A model generated the notes under the pieces. It did no database searches. It was given only the letters and a program-made list of their open reading frames with translations, and had not been told where the DNA came from. The position numbers were made by a program, and so were the translations under genes. From Heterobilharzia americana (lineage: Eukaryota; Platyhelminthes; Trematoda; Strigeidida; Schistosomatidae): DNA of 64,000 nucleotides. The stretch lies in NCBI GenBank assembly GCA_944470555.2, contig OX104129.1:48951998-49015997 (forward strand), given 5' to 3'. Below, piece after piece: positions 13,052 to 25,203 of this stretch (position 1 is its first letter; each line of letters begins with the position of its first letter).

Positions 13052-14439
13052 CCAGGCGCGGTTTAAAGCAACTGACTTTGCTTTAGACTTGTAAAAGATG
13101 TGCTTTTGTATGTAATATTACCAGAGGAAGTAATAAAATAGTTAAAAAATATTCTTGGATGAGGAAATTTGATGCAATATGTGAAATGAAAAACTGAGTC
13201 GAAGAAAGATTTAATCAGCCTGTCATTCAAGTGCTTTGATCAACTACACTTCTTTTGATTGTCGTAGATCATTATATTTTAATGTAGGCGTTGGAGTTTC
13301 CATTTATTTCTAAATTTAAAAGCTTTATTTCTCCTACCTATCAAGTCTTTTTTATCGTTTTTTACAGTAACTTTAAGGCCACCCTAATGGCTACTTAAGT
13401 GACTAATAAGGTTTCGGCATTCTGACTTGAAAGTTAGGTTATGATGGCTTTTAAAGTCACTGTATTATATTCACTTTTTTTTGAATATCAATAAGTGCAT
13501 GGAATGTCAAATCTTACATTAGACTAAAATTTTTTTCATCTAAGATTTGACTGAATTTGTTATGATGCCCAGAAGTGCTATCTAGCTTACTAGATGGGAC
13601 GTAACGGGCCTGTATGCAGATATGAAATTCTTGAATTACAGTGATTCAGATTCTGCAGTATTTCAAAACTTTGAAGAAACAGCTATTGAATTCTTCCTTA
13701 CCTTCAATAGATGTTTAAGTGATGTCAATTAGTGATGAAGATTTTCTTCAAGTTAATCAGTTCCCCATGAAGCAACCAACTGAGTCAAATTATTATACTC
13801 TATAATTGAGAGTCTAGAGACTAAAGGTATGGAATTCGGCTATTAAATCTTTTTGAAACTGATTTTCTGCTAGAAAAATAGTGAAAATTGCATAAAATTT
13901 GTCATTAAGGTGATATTTAAATTCATTGACTACCTCCTTTACGATATAAAAAGTGGATGAATAGTTCACTAACATTGAGATTACTGGGCAAATAAGCACA
14001 TAAACTGACACCAACTAGAAGGCTACCAAAAATGGCTACTTGTTGTATAACTTAGTTTCCTAACCAATAAGGTAAACACAATTAGCTGAAATCAGTACTG
14101 CTTTCGAAATAAAATTATGAATTCAGTAGTAGCTACTAACGAGAATTCGCAAACTTAAGTTAGTGCACGAAAAACAAATTTCACTCTTCATCTTTTATTC
14201 ACAAGTGATTCTTAAATTCATTTTTACCTACACATATGATGCAGAGCAGGTTTACAGAACTGTTAATAAATGACAAGAGAATGAACTGTGATGTATTTAC
14301 TACGCGTAAAACCAGAATAAATAGTTAATAAATGTATAAATAATGTCCCGAGTGGTTCTTTTTAGAATCATATGGTCATTACATTATTTTCATTTTTGAT
14401 TCAGTCAAGCTGATACATTCATTGGGTGGCAAGGTAACC
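13052..14439. other. Unannotated spacer between the inner arms
   Basis: AT-rich sequence with no recognised gene. It separates the left RTE copy from a Gypsy relic. Confidence 0.4.
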
Positions 14440-15880
14440 AGAAATTCCCTTTTATTTTCTGGTCCCTCGTTCAAAAATCCTAGTTTTATTCTGTTCACAG
14501 TAACATGTTCTAGTTCTCTGAACTTCTCTGTGGTGAATACTGTCCTTTCTGCTTAGAATTTTAAATGGGCCATCATAAGTTGGTTGGAGTGGTTTACAAA
14601 CATGCGTAAACTCATAAACTTCACTAGTTATACGAACTTTACATTTCCACACTATTAACGATGTAGATCTCAGGTCATTCATGTAACGTTTGAGCTGCAA
14701 CAAATGGCTAGTTTTACTCAGTTGAACTTGAAATGTATTGTTGAAGTATTCTCCTGGAAAACCCAGTGTGGTTCCGTAAACTAACTCCATGGCACAGTAA
14801 CCAGTTTCTTCTTTGATTGCAACTTGCATTCTGAAAAGGACAGTGGTTAATGTTTCCGATAAAGTGGTATCAACTTTGATGGGCTCAGGGACAGGCTTTA
14901 AGTTGCGATGGCAATCTTTGTATTACACCGCTTGAATTCGGGTGACGTGCCTTGGTAGATATTTGTTTGATAACCCAGATTCTTGTCAACTGTTGAAATA
15001 ATTGACTTTTGAATGGCAAGCCCCTTTCCCTTGTGGTAGTATAAGGCACTATGAATTTAAAATTCTCGTGTTTAATGCATTTTTAGCAAGGGTTTCAGCA
15101 AACATGTCTATCAACGGGATGATGACTGACTACCAACGATCTGTGCATATAAGGGTATATGTAACTCCTTCTGAGGGAGGTGATGGCGTATATAAATCAA
15201 CATTATCATGAACAGATCTAGCATCATGTATTGGAAGGTTGGCTAATGGGGCGAGCTTCTGTCTGTGAACATCCGCTCTTTGGTAATGTATGCAGCATTT
15301 CGACCACTGTATTATGTGTTGGTTCAAGTTAGGCCGAACAAAAGCATCGGAAGCCAACCTGACAATAACTCTGGTATCCGGACGTGACATATTGCTCAAT
15401 TTCTGTAAGGTGATGCACATCATACATTAGGGAGCCAATAGGCGTATTTCACCACCAGATGTGTCATATGTCGAAACCATGTCAAACCATGTATTACTTG
15501 ATCACTAAATATTAAAAAGTGTGTGGAAGATTTAATGGGTCGAGTGGTAGGTGCAGGAACCAAGTTAACCCATAGAAAGTAGTGACTGCCGTTTTTTGAA
15601 TGTCGCTTTGTCCGACTGGAATATCAGGTGAATTTTTTAAAGTATGTGTGCTCCAAACACTTTCTGCAAGAAACCGTAGATATGTGGTATCGGATATATA
15701 TCCATAACTGCTTGCTGTTTCAAAGCTATATTATCTCCACATGGTTACATCGCTTTCGAATTTCTTTCGGTATCATAAAGAGTGGTGATGATTGAAAGCC
15801 ATTAGATAGACAGATTATGGGGGGTTTTAACATTTGTTCGGAATCACTTTTAGCTGTTTAAAGTTTCTCATGGTCTAGTT
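14440..15880 (-). mobile_element. Gypsy-type LTR retrotransposon pol relic (RT piece plus integrase)
   Basis: Minus-strand reading gives, near 15555-15628, an RT fragment (DIPVGQSDIQKTAVTT...). Then, at about 15130-15423, comes an integrase region with a zinc-finger-like CCIHYQRA and an HDNVDLYTPSPPS stretch holding the first catalytic Asp. At 14452-14829 the integrase tail follows (AMELVYGTTLGFPGEYF, then PLQPTYDGPFKILSR). Most of the RT and the RNase H between them is missing, and the integrase core is frameshifted. No LTRs were found at the edges. The relic sits inside the loop of the inner inverted pair. Confidence 0.82.
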
Positions 15881-16227
15881 AATGAGGTTTTCCTTATACA
15901 GGCGGTCAATGTTTCACAATACAATATATTATTTCATATTTCAGCTCTCTTCTTCATATATTGTGTTGCAGTGTTGTGTTAATTTTGAGGATCATATAAA
16001 TAAAACTACGTGTTACGAAGTTACAGTAATATAAATAAGGCAATCAGTAGACGTTCAGCCAGTCACTTAGTCTGCGATGGATGCACAGGTCTGAAGTTCA
16101 AGGTCTAAGAAGAGACGGATTTGTTTAAAAAAAATCTGCACCAGTAAGTAGGAAATGCATTTTTTCAGTCAAGAAATTCTCCATGAATCGTATTTTAAAT
16201 CACCTGATCAAAAACGAACCTCGCAGC

Positions 16228-18619
16228 TTAACTAATTCACTAGTTACTAGCCGGCCCTAAGACCGGATAAACAGAGGAGGTTGGGCATAGGGCTAGCAAC
16301 CCTAACCCATAAAATCAATCCAATCACTAAACAAACTTCAAAGCACAAAGAAAATATAAAACATTAAAACAAAATTAATCCACGCTGGAATCGGAGAGGC
16401 GAAAGGACGCCGGTTGGTGAAAGCCTTAGGGAAGCCAATTGGCCGATGTGTCTTCTCTCCCTCGATGAAAGCGAAAGTAAGGATGGGGACATGGAATGTC
16501 CGCACCATGTATGAAACCAGCTGGCAAGGCTGCCCAGATTGTAAAGGAGATGAAACGATATAGCATAGAAGTGCTGGGCTAGGAATCTGCAAGGGATCTG
16601 CAGATGGAATGCAAGTGGACTCTCCAAACTGTCAACTGGAGAGGAGTCAATGATCTACTCCGATATTGTCACCCAGACGACAACCATGAGCACACTGAGT
16701 TTTCGAGTGTCTATCATGATGTCCCCTCGAAGGGCATCGAAGGCTCTCATACAGTGGGAATCAATCTCCTCTTGCAGGATCATAACAGCAAGATGGATTC
16801 AATTCAAAAGGAAGGGGAGTCACAATCATTCAATGTTACGCCATTCACCGACAAATAATGCAGATGAAGAGAAGAAGGAGGAGTTCTACAGACAACTGGA
16901 ATTAGTGATGGACAAGACTCCAGTTGGTGATATCAAACTTCTAACGGGTGACATGAATGAATGCCAAACTGGGAGGGGACAACACAGGAAGAGAAGCAAT
17001 CATGGGTCGAGAAGCACTTGGTGAAATGAATGAGAATGTGGAACTGTTTGGAGATTTCTGCGCATTCAACGATTTGGTGATTGGAGACAGCGTGTAAAAA
17101 CACAAGGATATTCATAAAGCAACATGGATTTCACCAGATGGACACACTAAAAATCAGACCAACTTTATTTCAATGTGAAGAAAATGGAGGAGCAGTCTAC
17201 TTGACACAAGATCAGATCAAGAAGGGGAGCAGATATAGGTTCACACCTGCCGATTAGAGAAAGGGTTACCCTGTCAAACTCTCAAAGAAGGGTGACCTAA
17301 GTCTCTGCAAGATTTGAGGCGGTGTTATGCTCCACTCGTGTCCACTCCAAGCAAGCCAAATACTAAGCTGCATCATCCTGGAGAGAGAGACTAGGAAATG
17401 CTCTTGATTCAAAACTACGACCGGAACTGGCTGGCTGGCTTCAGGAAGAACAAATCATGTACAGATCAAATTTCAACACTACACTACGCATCATGACAGA
17501 ACACAGCGTAGAATGGCAGTCAACTGGATCTCTACCTCAACTTCGTCGATTTTGGAAAGGCCTTAACCGAGAAGTAATTTGGCAGTTGCTTCAACACTCC
17601 GGAGTACCACAAACCTTTATCAACCTCATTCAACAGCCATATACTATATGATGACACCACATGCCGAGTGATTCACAGTGGGAAGCTCAGTGATGCTTTT
17701 CAAGTGAAGACAGGAGCAAGACAAGGTTGCCGCCTACTATCACCGATGATCTTCTTTCCTGATTGTGGTCGACTGGACTGGATCATGCAACAGAAAACTG
17801 TGAGGAGCGAGAAGACTGGCATACTCTGGCTGGACTGATGAAAAGACCACAGAAGAAGATTTGGATTTCGCCAACGATGATGATTTATGTCCAATGTCTT
17901 GTGATACAAACTCGGAGATCTTTAGGCAAAAACCAACAAGTTGACAGAAGAGGCAGGGCAGTGAAGACGGGATTTCAAGTGAATGTAGAGAAGACAGAGG
18001 TGATGAAGGCACCCAACCGACAACAACAACAACAACAAGCACCAATCGCCATGAACGGGAGAAATCTAGAGGAAGTTGTCTCTTTCACCTACCTACCTAA
18101 ATAGGCAGCATAGTTTTAACTAGAGGCGGCACAGGCACAGATGAGGACGTCAACACTAAGTCGGTCAAGTCAGTGCTTCTACACGGTGGTTCAGAAACTT
18201 GGCGCGTCACGAAAAGCGTTTCCAACAAACTGCAGACATTCATCAACAGTTGCCGCCTATTCTCACTCGATGCTGAAGATCAAATCAGGTGGCCAGAAAG
18301 AATAGGCAACAAAGAACTCTGGCTGGTTGGCTGACAACCAACAAACCAAGAACCCATTGCCCAACAAATATGCACTGGAAGAAAGTGGAGATGGATTGGA
18401 CTGTGGATACACTGAGAAGACCGATTGGGGACATCACGCGCCAGTCCAGGCCGTCGAGTGGAAGCCGAATTGGAAACTACGAGTCGGGCTTGCGAGGCGA
18501 GGGTGACATGGAGGAGATGGTGTGAGTAAGAAATGAAAGGTAATGGGCAGTGGTGGAGCCAGGTCGAAGAGAGTGAAATGGTGACGTGTTACTGAAGCCC
18601 TATGTTTCACTAGGAACCC
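16228..18619 (+). mobile_element. Decayed RTE-type LINE (SR2-like), right copy of inverted pair
   Basis: Plus-strand twin of 10660-13051. It begins with TTAACTAATTCACTAGTTAC, has an untranslated lead to about 16480, endonuclease pieces to about 17160, RT pieces at about 17400-18110 (GARQGCRLSP near 17710, DFADD near 17870), a CAA run near 18018-18037, and a tail ending in CACTAGGAACC. All frameshifts and stops are shared with the left copy, so both descend from one already defective sequence. The flanks outside the two copies are unrelated. Confidence 0.88.
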
Positions 18620-20214
18620 AGAGGAAGTATTATGATTTTAAAGAATATCTTATTTATAATCTGATGAAGCATTTCGTTAAACATTTTTCTAAATAGTGGT
18701 TAGAATTATGTAGTTACTCTTCTGATAGCATTACTTCTTATTTGCGCAACTAAACTATCGTACACATATAAGACATAGCCTTTGTGAAATAATGCTAAGA
18801 ATGTAACTCTTGGTTTATTGTTTGAAACACTACTCATTTTGTTAATTTTTAGATCATAGGTTAGTTTTTCCATGTATTTTTTCCACTGGTACCACGCCAG
18901 TTTATATTCTGAGGCATCCGTGATATTAGATTATGTTGACACTATTATCTGAGTAAGTTGTAGTATTTTGGAACAGTAATATGAATGGCCTGCCAGAAAA
19001 TGTATTTGTTACACTTACATATATTTCTGTCTCAGTTAGAGCTTGTTCAAATATACCATAGAAACTATGAAAGACAAACGCTGTCATACAAGTGATGATA
19101 TTGGTAGTGATTTTTAGTTAGTTAACATAATTTCCATTTTTAAGATAATAGTCTCGTCAGCGGTAAAATCTAAAAAACCGTCATCACATATTAGCGAGTA
19201 TACCTATGCAGTATGCATTGTAGTAGCGATACATTGTCAACCATGGTGATACAGACCCGAAAATCTATGCATACTATGCAGAGAAAACCAATTAAAAACA
19301 CTACTAATCACTAAAAAAAATGATTATTCTCATTTTATGTAGTATCCTGTGCCAAGTGATTTCTGTTAGTCACTTTTACCATCAGTAATTTACTATAAAT
19401 AATGATTGAATGGATTTCTTGCTATTCGAATGTGATGATCACAAAGGGATGAGTATTTAGTCAGACGTTAGCAGAATGAAAGAAGATTGATTTACGAAAA
19501 TAGGATTTGAGGCGGTGATGATGATGAAAAAATAGCAGAATAACTTTCTTTTTTATTTGCAACGGGATTTATTGTGACTGGATTCTGCATTGCAAAGAAA
19601 TGCAGCTTTAAGCACAATTTTTCTCATTTAATAGATAACTTCGTATGTCCCTGTTGGACGGAACGTTTCAATGAACTTTATCGATTGCCATTTTTTAGGC
19701 AGGCAGGATTGCACTTGTTAAAGAGTCATGAGGTTGTTAAAAGGTGATAAAGAATTTTAGAAGAATGTTGTTCCTGAAACTGACGCTGAGATTTTTATCT
19801 CAATGGAATTTGAAATCCTACTCTGCAGGATGGCAGCAACGGGAACACATTATGCTTAGGCGTATGCATAGAATCTTATTCAGCACATAACAAAGATTTT
19901 TGATGCAATCTACATGTCTCAGCTGAAGAATTCATCTCTTTGCACTATGTATATTACTCTTCTTAGCTTTGTTTTATGGCTACACCTATCCATTTTGATT
20001 GAGTGGCTCGGAAATTATACACCAATATTGATTCTCTTACTGAAAGGTGTCTAAGTATCACCCTATGGCATTCGTTGTGATCATTTTCTATCTCTTTTTT
20101 TCTTGGCAGTACATTTTTAGACTTTGGAAGCAGATGACTATCTGAGATAGCCGTAGTTTGACAGACTAGTATTTTTTTTATACTAGTTGATGATGAAAGT
20201 GAGACAAAAATTTG
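18620..20214. other. Unannotated AT-rich spacer
   Basis: No gene or recognised repeat. The longest frames are incidental. Confidence 0.4.
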
Positions 20215-20285
20215 GACCGTGGTCACATTCGAACCAGAGACCACCGGGTTACCGACCCGGTGCTCTACCAACTGAGCTACGAGGC
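20215..20285 (-). tRNA. tRNA-like sequence (pseudo-tRNA or SINE head)
   Basis: Read on the minus strand it begins GCCTCGTAGCTCAGTTGGTA, with a good D arm (GCTC...GAGC), a strong anticodon stem (CCGGG/CCCGG) and a TTCGAAT loop. The seven-base anticodon loop TCGGTAA has C where nearly all tRNAs have U33, the T stem pairs poorly, and the acceptor stem is not convincing. The loop would give anticodon GGU (Thr). Best read as a tRNA pseudogene or the head of a tRNA-derived SINE. Confidence 0.5.
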
Positions 20286-20389
20286 TGGACTACTAATAAT
20301 AAGAATTGTACGTCCAAAAATGTTCCGGTAGATGATAGACCAATTTTTACTGATGAATTCGGAGTTGGTCGGTAATTCAAAAAAAATTT

Positions 20390-20965
20390 TGAAAGCTTCT
20401 TGTATCACTCCCATATTCCTTTCCCGCCAGAATGTTTCTTTCAGATTCGTTAATAATTCCTCCCGCTTAAATATTTGACAAAGGATGATGTGATGAAGAC
20501 TGACAGTAGGAGACTGAAATTTTCCTAACAGAAATGACGAAAATGACTTAATCTGAACTGTGTTCCAATATCCTTAACAATAATAATGGGTAATCCAGAT
20601 TTCTGATTGTAACCCTGGCAAAAATGTTCTCCATGATGATCATTTTGAAAATGCATTAATCATCACAACTGGAAAATGTCTTCCTGAGAATAAACCAGCA
20701 AAATCAACGTGAACTCCGGACTATTTTCATTCTGGTGGAATAGGTTATGACCTTAATTCTGCTCTGAATGGATACTTATCGACTTCCGCATATTTGCCGC
20801 AATCGCAAACCACTTTCTCCAACTCACTGTATAAATCCGGTAAGTAGATACAACTCTGAGCAACTGCCCTCATTCTACTAATATCTTGATGAGAGGCGTG
20901 GAGGTGATGGAATACTGCATTTCTCATTATTTGGGGGATAACCACATGATCACCAAACGTCAAGC
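20390..20965 (-). mobile_element. Gypsy-type integrase relic
   Basis: The minus-strand frame at 20745-20963 resembles the integrase H2C2 zinc-binding domain (HHLHASHQDISRM... then CDCGKYAEV). After in-frame stops the reading continues with VHVDFAGLFSGRHFPVV, which fits the first catalytic Asp block, and then with INAFSK. The sequence before and after is not recognisable. It differs from the integrase at 14.4-15.4 kb, so it is a separate insertion of another lineage. Confidence 0.75.
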
Positions 20966-21249
20966 AACTATCAATTAGTAAGGGGAAATTCCGCCTTTGG
21001 TAAAAATTTTGATTCTCACAGTCGGCAAACTCATTTTATTCTCACAAAGACATTGCATACTAACACAAAAAGCGTTTAATTAATTCTGCTATCCTCAAGT
21101 ATTGAATTAGCATAGAATTTCCCTTCTGCGAATCACCTATGATTACATTAGAAAAAGATAAAATATAATTCATTGAGCCATTTGCTACAAAATAATATTG
21201 TACTTAAAGTTCAGCACACGAAATGTACTACAGTTACTGAAATCTTAGA

Positions 21250-21420
21250 CTTGAGATATGAAATGTGACAATATATATTACTTGTTGATACTTGATATGG
21301 GGTTCTAGCCCAAGAGAGAACACAATTGCTTAGATGGTTAGAGGCCCGAGTCCAAAATGGAACGAAATTCATGTCTTGGATTCCATCGCTAACCACTACA
21401 AAGCAAATTAAATGTGACTT
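21250..21420 (+). repeat. Sm-alpha-like repeat tail with hammerhead relic (copy 2)
   Basis: A decayed tail with the core region reduced to GGCCCGAGTCC, GAAA at 21364-21367, and the typical end TCTTGGATTCCATCGCTAACC. The conserved CTGANGA box is not recoverable, so no activity is expected. No tRNA-like head is visible upstream. Confidence 0.5.
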
Positions 21421-23048
21421 CATGTTTGGAAACAGGGGCTGCGAAAAAAATCAAATATCAGTCATTTTCTATTGTTATCAGCCAAAATTAGTCATGGATT
21501 AGGGTTGTACAGAATGGTAAAATTTTCCTTATTTAATTTCCTTATTTGGTATAGCACACATTTATAGAGTATTATTTACTTGGTGAAGTTTGGAGAACAC
21601 TTTACTGCTCATAAACGTAATCACAAAACTTTCAACATCTCATTTCTATAGCCTTATCACCTTGTATTCTTTGATTTTAGTGGAAATATAGGTGATGCGT
21701 CATTCTTACTAAATGAGTTGGGTGTTGCTTAAATGAACAAAATTCGGTAATCACAACCTCTCTCTTCACGAAACCATATTGGATTTAAATGAGGTATCTA
21801 ATCCCACCCTCTCATATGTTTGTAGTAATCCATCCGCTACAATAGCTGGGTTACTGATCCTAGTAGGGTTCATCATTTTACATCACGATAAATTCATATG
21901 CGCCGATAATCTAACGAACCCGATCGGCTACACTGACATTTATGTTTGGCCTCACAGTATAGTATTTGATATACCACACTATTTCGCTTAACTGAGTCAG
22001 TCAGATCTCTAAGCCGACAATGTTTATTTCTCAGTGGATTTGTTGGTTTCAATATCACCTTAATTCCAGCCTTGTTGATAACTCTATACAGAGTTTCTGT
22101 TGCGAATGGATCGATATTATGTTCTACTAGAAGCCTTTAGTATTTAAGATCAGTCAATTTTCAAGAATTGAAATTAGGACTTAACGACGTGCATTTAGAA
22201 TAGAACGAGAAAATAACTGATTTCTATGTAACAAGACTTCATACTATGACACTAATAAACATTACGCTACAAGCAGTCAGAAATTCATTGCCATTTAAAT
22301 TTGTTGATTCATAGGCTTTTGCCAAAGCGATAAGAAAGTAGTCTCTTGAACTGCTTCGACAGTGACGCATTCTCTTTGTTTACATGGTTCATAAAAAAAT
22401 AAGGGACTAGTTATAGTAATAAATGTGGTAATCTTGGACACAGATACCAATCGTCAAAAATGTACGAGTTAATCCAATGGGATTATAACCCACATTTACT
22501 GAGTGGATTTCGGCGATATGATTTGATTACACATGCATGAGTAAGTGGTTTGAATTTTGAATCCTAGACTTCTGGCATGAAGTCAAGTATGCAGACCGAT
22601 AAACTGCATTCCTAATTACTTTTCTACACAGAAGGTTTTAGTGTAGTCATGGAGATGTAGCTCATTGGTTACAGCAGTAGCATTTCGAAGTTAAATCCTA
22701 CCCTAAATGATATGGTCTGGTCGACTGGGTACTGTTATAAGCGCTCACACATTAAGTGTGCCTCATAATTTAGTACATTTAGCAGTACGGGGTTAAGTTC
22801 CGTTAATAATATCAGTCACATAGGTTCTACATGTGATAGTTTATATTCACTGTTAATAGTTTCTATAGACAAATGATAGACATTATTATTCCTTAAATGG
22901 TATATATACTAAATGAGAGTGACATGCGATAACAGTGGAATAAATATATCTGTTTACATGTATACACATACAAGTTCGTATGAACTTCCTATTTAAGTAA
23001 ATACAAACTTCAATTCAGTTTTAGTTAAATTTCATTCGGTTGTACACT
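21421..23048. other. Unannotated intergenic region
   Basis: No gene recognised. A weak tRNA-like stretch at about 22650-22735 (TAGCTCATTGGTTA followed by a poor B box) may be an old SINE fragment. Confidence 0.35.
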
Positions 23049-23050
23049 CA

Positions 23051-23060
23051 TATATAAATA
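23051..23060 (+). promoter_or_regulatory. TATA-box-like motif
   Basis: TATATAAATA lies about 90 bp upstream of the ATG of the secreted-protein gene, a plausible place for a core promoter. It is a motif match only, and this DNA is AT-rich. Confidence 0.35.
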
Positions 23061-23148
23061 CTAACCATGACATCTCTGACCATATTCTAACAACTTCCAG
23101 TCTGAATTGAGACTTGGTATACAACAGATTACAACCAAAGTGATCTAA

Positions 23149-23694
23149 ATGAACACAATTATCTGTTCAACACTTATTATTTTCATCATCTGTGCAAGAT
23201 GGACAACAATAGACGCTAAGCCATTCCGTGGAAAAAGGTATGCTTCTGATGAAAAGGATGATAATGTATATATCCTTGATGATAATGATGATCAGCTAAC
23301 AGGATATGATGAGATAAAAAGACTTTTTGAAGAAGGTTCAGTTGATAATAAACAACCCTCTAAGACAACGCCACCGATGTTGACAACAACCACAACAGAG
23401 TCAGAAAGAGAGAGGAATGATATAGAATTAGAGGAGTTAGATGATGAAACACCATGTAGTGGTGGAGGAGCAATATTCACTTACACAATACATAACTCTG
23501 ATGATGACGAAAGTCAAGTGGATTCAAATCACCGTGGTAATGAAAATGATATTTCAGTAGAGGATTATGACTACTATCCAATTTTCCCATGGTTTGGAAG
23601 AAATGATTATTATCGTCATTCAAGAAGATCACACCGCAAACCAACCCGTGGAACATGGTATACAGCATATGATAGTTTCCCATTTTACAAGTAA
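23149..23694 (+). CDS. Small secreted acidic protein, function unknown
   Basis: A single uninterrupted frame of 181 codons. Residues 1-23 form a clear signal peptide (hydrophobic core STLIIFIICA, likely cleavage after TTIDA). The mature part is rich in Asp and Glu with runs such as LDDNDDQ and DDDE, a Thr-rich stretch at about 73-83, one Cys near 103, and an aromatic, basic C-terminal third (DYDYYPIFPWF, RRSHRKP, YDSFPFYK). Two Gly-plus-basic sites stand out: G28-K-R just after the signal peptide, and G150-R after IFPWF. Such sites can direct C-terminal amidation of peptides, so a peptide precursor is possible, but a structural secreted protein fits as well. A TATA-like motif upstream and AATAAA near 23788 support an intronless gene. 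I do not recognise the family. Confidence 0.7.
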   Translation: MNTIICSTLIIFIICARWTTIDAKPFRGKRYASDEKDDNVYILDDNDDQLTGYDEIKRLFEEGSVDNKQPSKTTPPMLTTTTTESERERNDIELEELDDETPCSGGGAIFTYTIHNSDDDESQVDSNHRGNENDISVEDYDYYPIFPWFGRNDYYRHSRRSHRKPTRGTWYTAYDSFPFYK

Positions 23695-23785
23695 TGAAAT
23701 TCATTACACCTATATTTTTAATTATTGACAATTTTACTAGTAAATACTAATGACTCACCTAAATATCCAATACATTGCTAATTAC

Positions 23786-23794
23786 AAATAAATG
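23786..23794 (+). terminator. Polyadenylation signal candidate
   Basis: AAATAAATG about 95 bp after the stop codon of the secreted-protein gene contains the standard AATAAA hexamer. Confidence 0.4.
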
Positions 23795-24489
23795 AAATAT
23801 TCTTCTTTTGACCTGTATTCTGTTAGTTAAATTGTTTTTAGTAATTCATTATAATAATGTATCAGATTTGATGTATAACTTACTAACTCAGGGCAGTAAA
23901 TGAAGAATCTCCCCGTTCACAGTATACAAGGCAGTAACAAATGATGTATTCACATAGATCAACAAACCATAGCTTATAGGGAAGACGTCTAGAGATAGTT
24001 CAGATTTGCATACTTACTGTACTGAACGGCTGCTTGATAAGTTGTTCGACAGTTCGGGATTCAAAAGAATGCAAAGCATGAACAGTTTTGACTAAATCCA
24101 GCTCAAAGTTGCATAGGTAAGTAATATATCTACAAATTTATAACCAGTAAATTTAAAAAACGGTCTAAATAATGCTTCCTAATTGTATGAAAGATACCCA
24201 TGTTGTTTAAATTAAAAAAAGACATTGAACAATGAAGAGAACTCTTTTCGTAAATCCTTATAACAGCTGTACAGTTATGTAGTTAGTATCTTGGGTATAT
24301 CATGAATAATGTCAGTCAAGGTGAAACGTTATTGTTATTTGGTAACAAAGCGTATTGAACTGTGAGTCTAAAGATACGAATAGTATTATGTAAGAGATAG
24401 TAAGTCAACCTTAAGTAACAAAAATATGCATATACAAAGAAAGTGAATAAAGCTCAGAAGTTTGAAATGATGGAAGAGATTTGTAGCTG

Positions 24490-25203
24490 AGGATGATGAT
24501 GATGGTGGTCTGGTGTTCTCTGAGCTTTGATAATTTGTCATTAACGTTTCTTCACTAGACTTAGAGACATCTTCAGCACTAACTTCATAAATGTTTAGAT
24601 AGCCTTTTTATTGATCTTAGATGTCGAATTATAAGTTGGAGAAAAATTCTTTATGTTACACCTTGATCTCTTTGACCTTAAATCTCCTTCAGTCATGTCC
24701 TTAGGTGTTCTGTTTTGGAGCGAAATTATGCTGTCTGTTGTTGTCACACTGTACACCTTTATTATTTTTGATGGATGACTGTTTTATTCTTCGGCAGAGT
24801 TTATATCTACATCTCTGTTGGCTGACATTTCTCTGGAATGTCGTGTCTTCGAAAATGTTCTTGTATCTTTGGAACCTGCTCTTTGAGGAATTTCCACATT
24901 TCCTCAGTCGAGTATGTGACCATGATTGCCTGCATGCATTGAAACCAAAGTGCTCGCGTCATGTAGGCTTACTGCTATTTGGTGTTCATGAATTCTTCGA
25001 GTAGTCTGACAGCTAGACTGGCCAACATAATACTGTCAACAGTTTTGCAGTTGACTTTGTAGATTATAATGGTACTATCTTCTTTTGGTAATGGATCTTT
25101 TGGTTTGTACAACATGTCATGTAATGACTTCTTTGGTCTCTGTGCTACTCTGATTCCGGAAGGAAGAAGCGAAGCTCAGTGAACACCAAACCACCATCAG
25201 AGC
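24490..25203 (-). mobile_element. Penelope-like element nuclease relic flanked by short inverted repeats
   Basis: Minus-strand reading gives RPKKSLHDMLYKPKDPLP followed by STIIIYKVNC, the usual lead into a GIY-YIG nuclease, then fragments such as LEEFMNTK, a possible remnant of the R..EH region, and a frameshifted remainder. About 30 bp at 24493-24525 (GGTGGTCTGGTGTTCTCTGA) recur in reverse complement at 25168-25200 with a few changes, so the relic lies between inverted repeats. It is a different PLE lineage from the copies at 28.7, 31.9 and 45 kb. Confidence 0.65.

Noticed and set aside
20215..20285. Functional tRNA-Thr gene
   Set aside because: C at position 33, weak T stem and poor acceptor stem argue against function.
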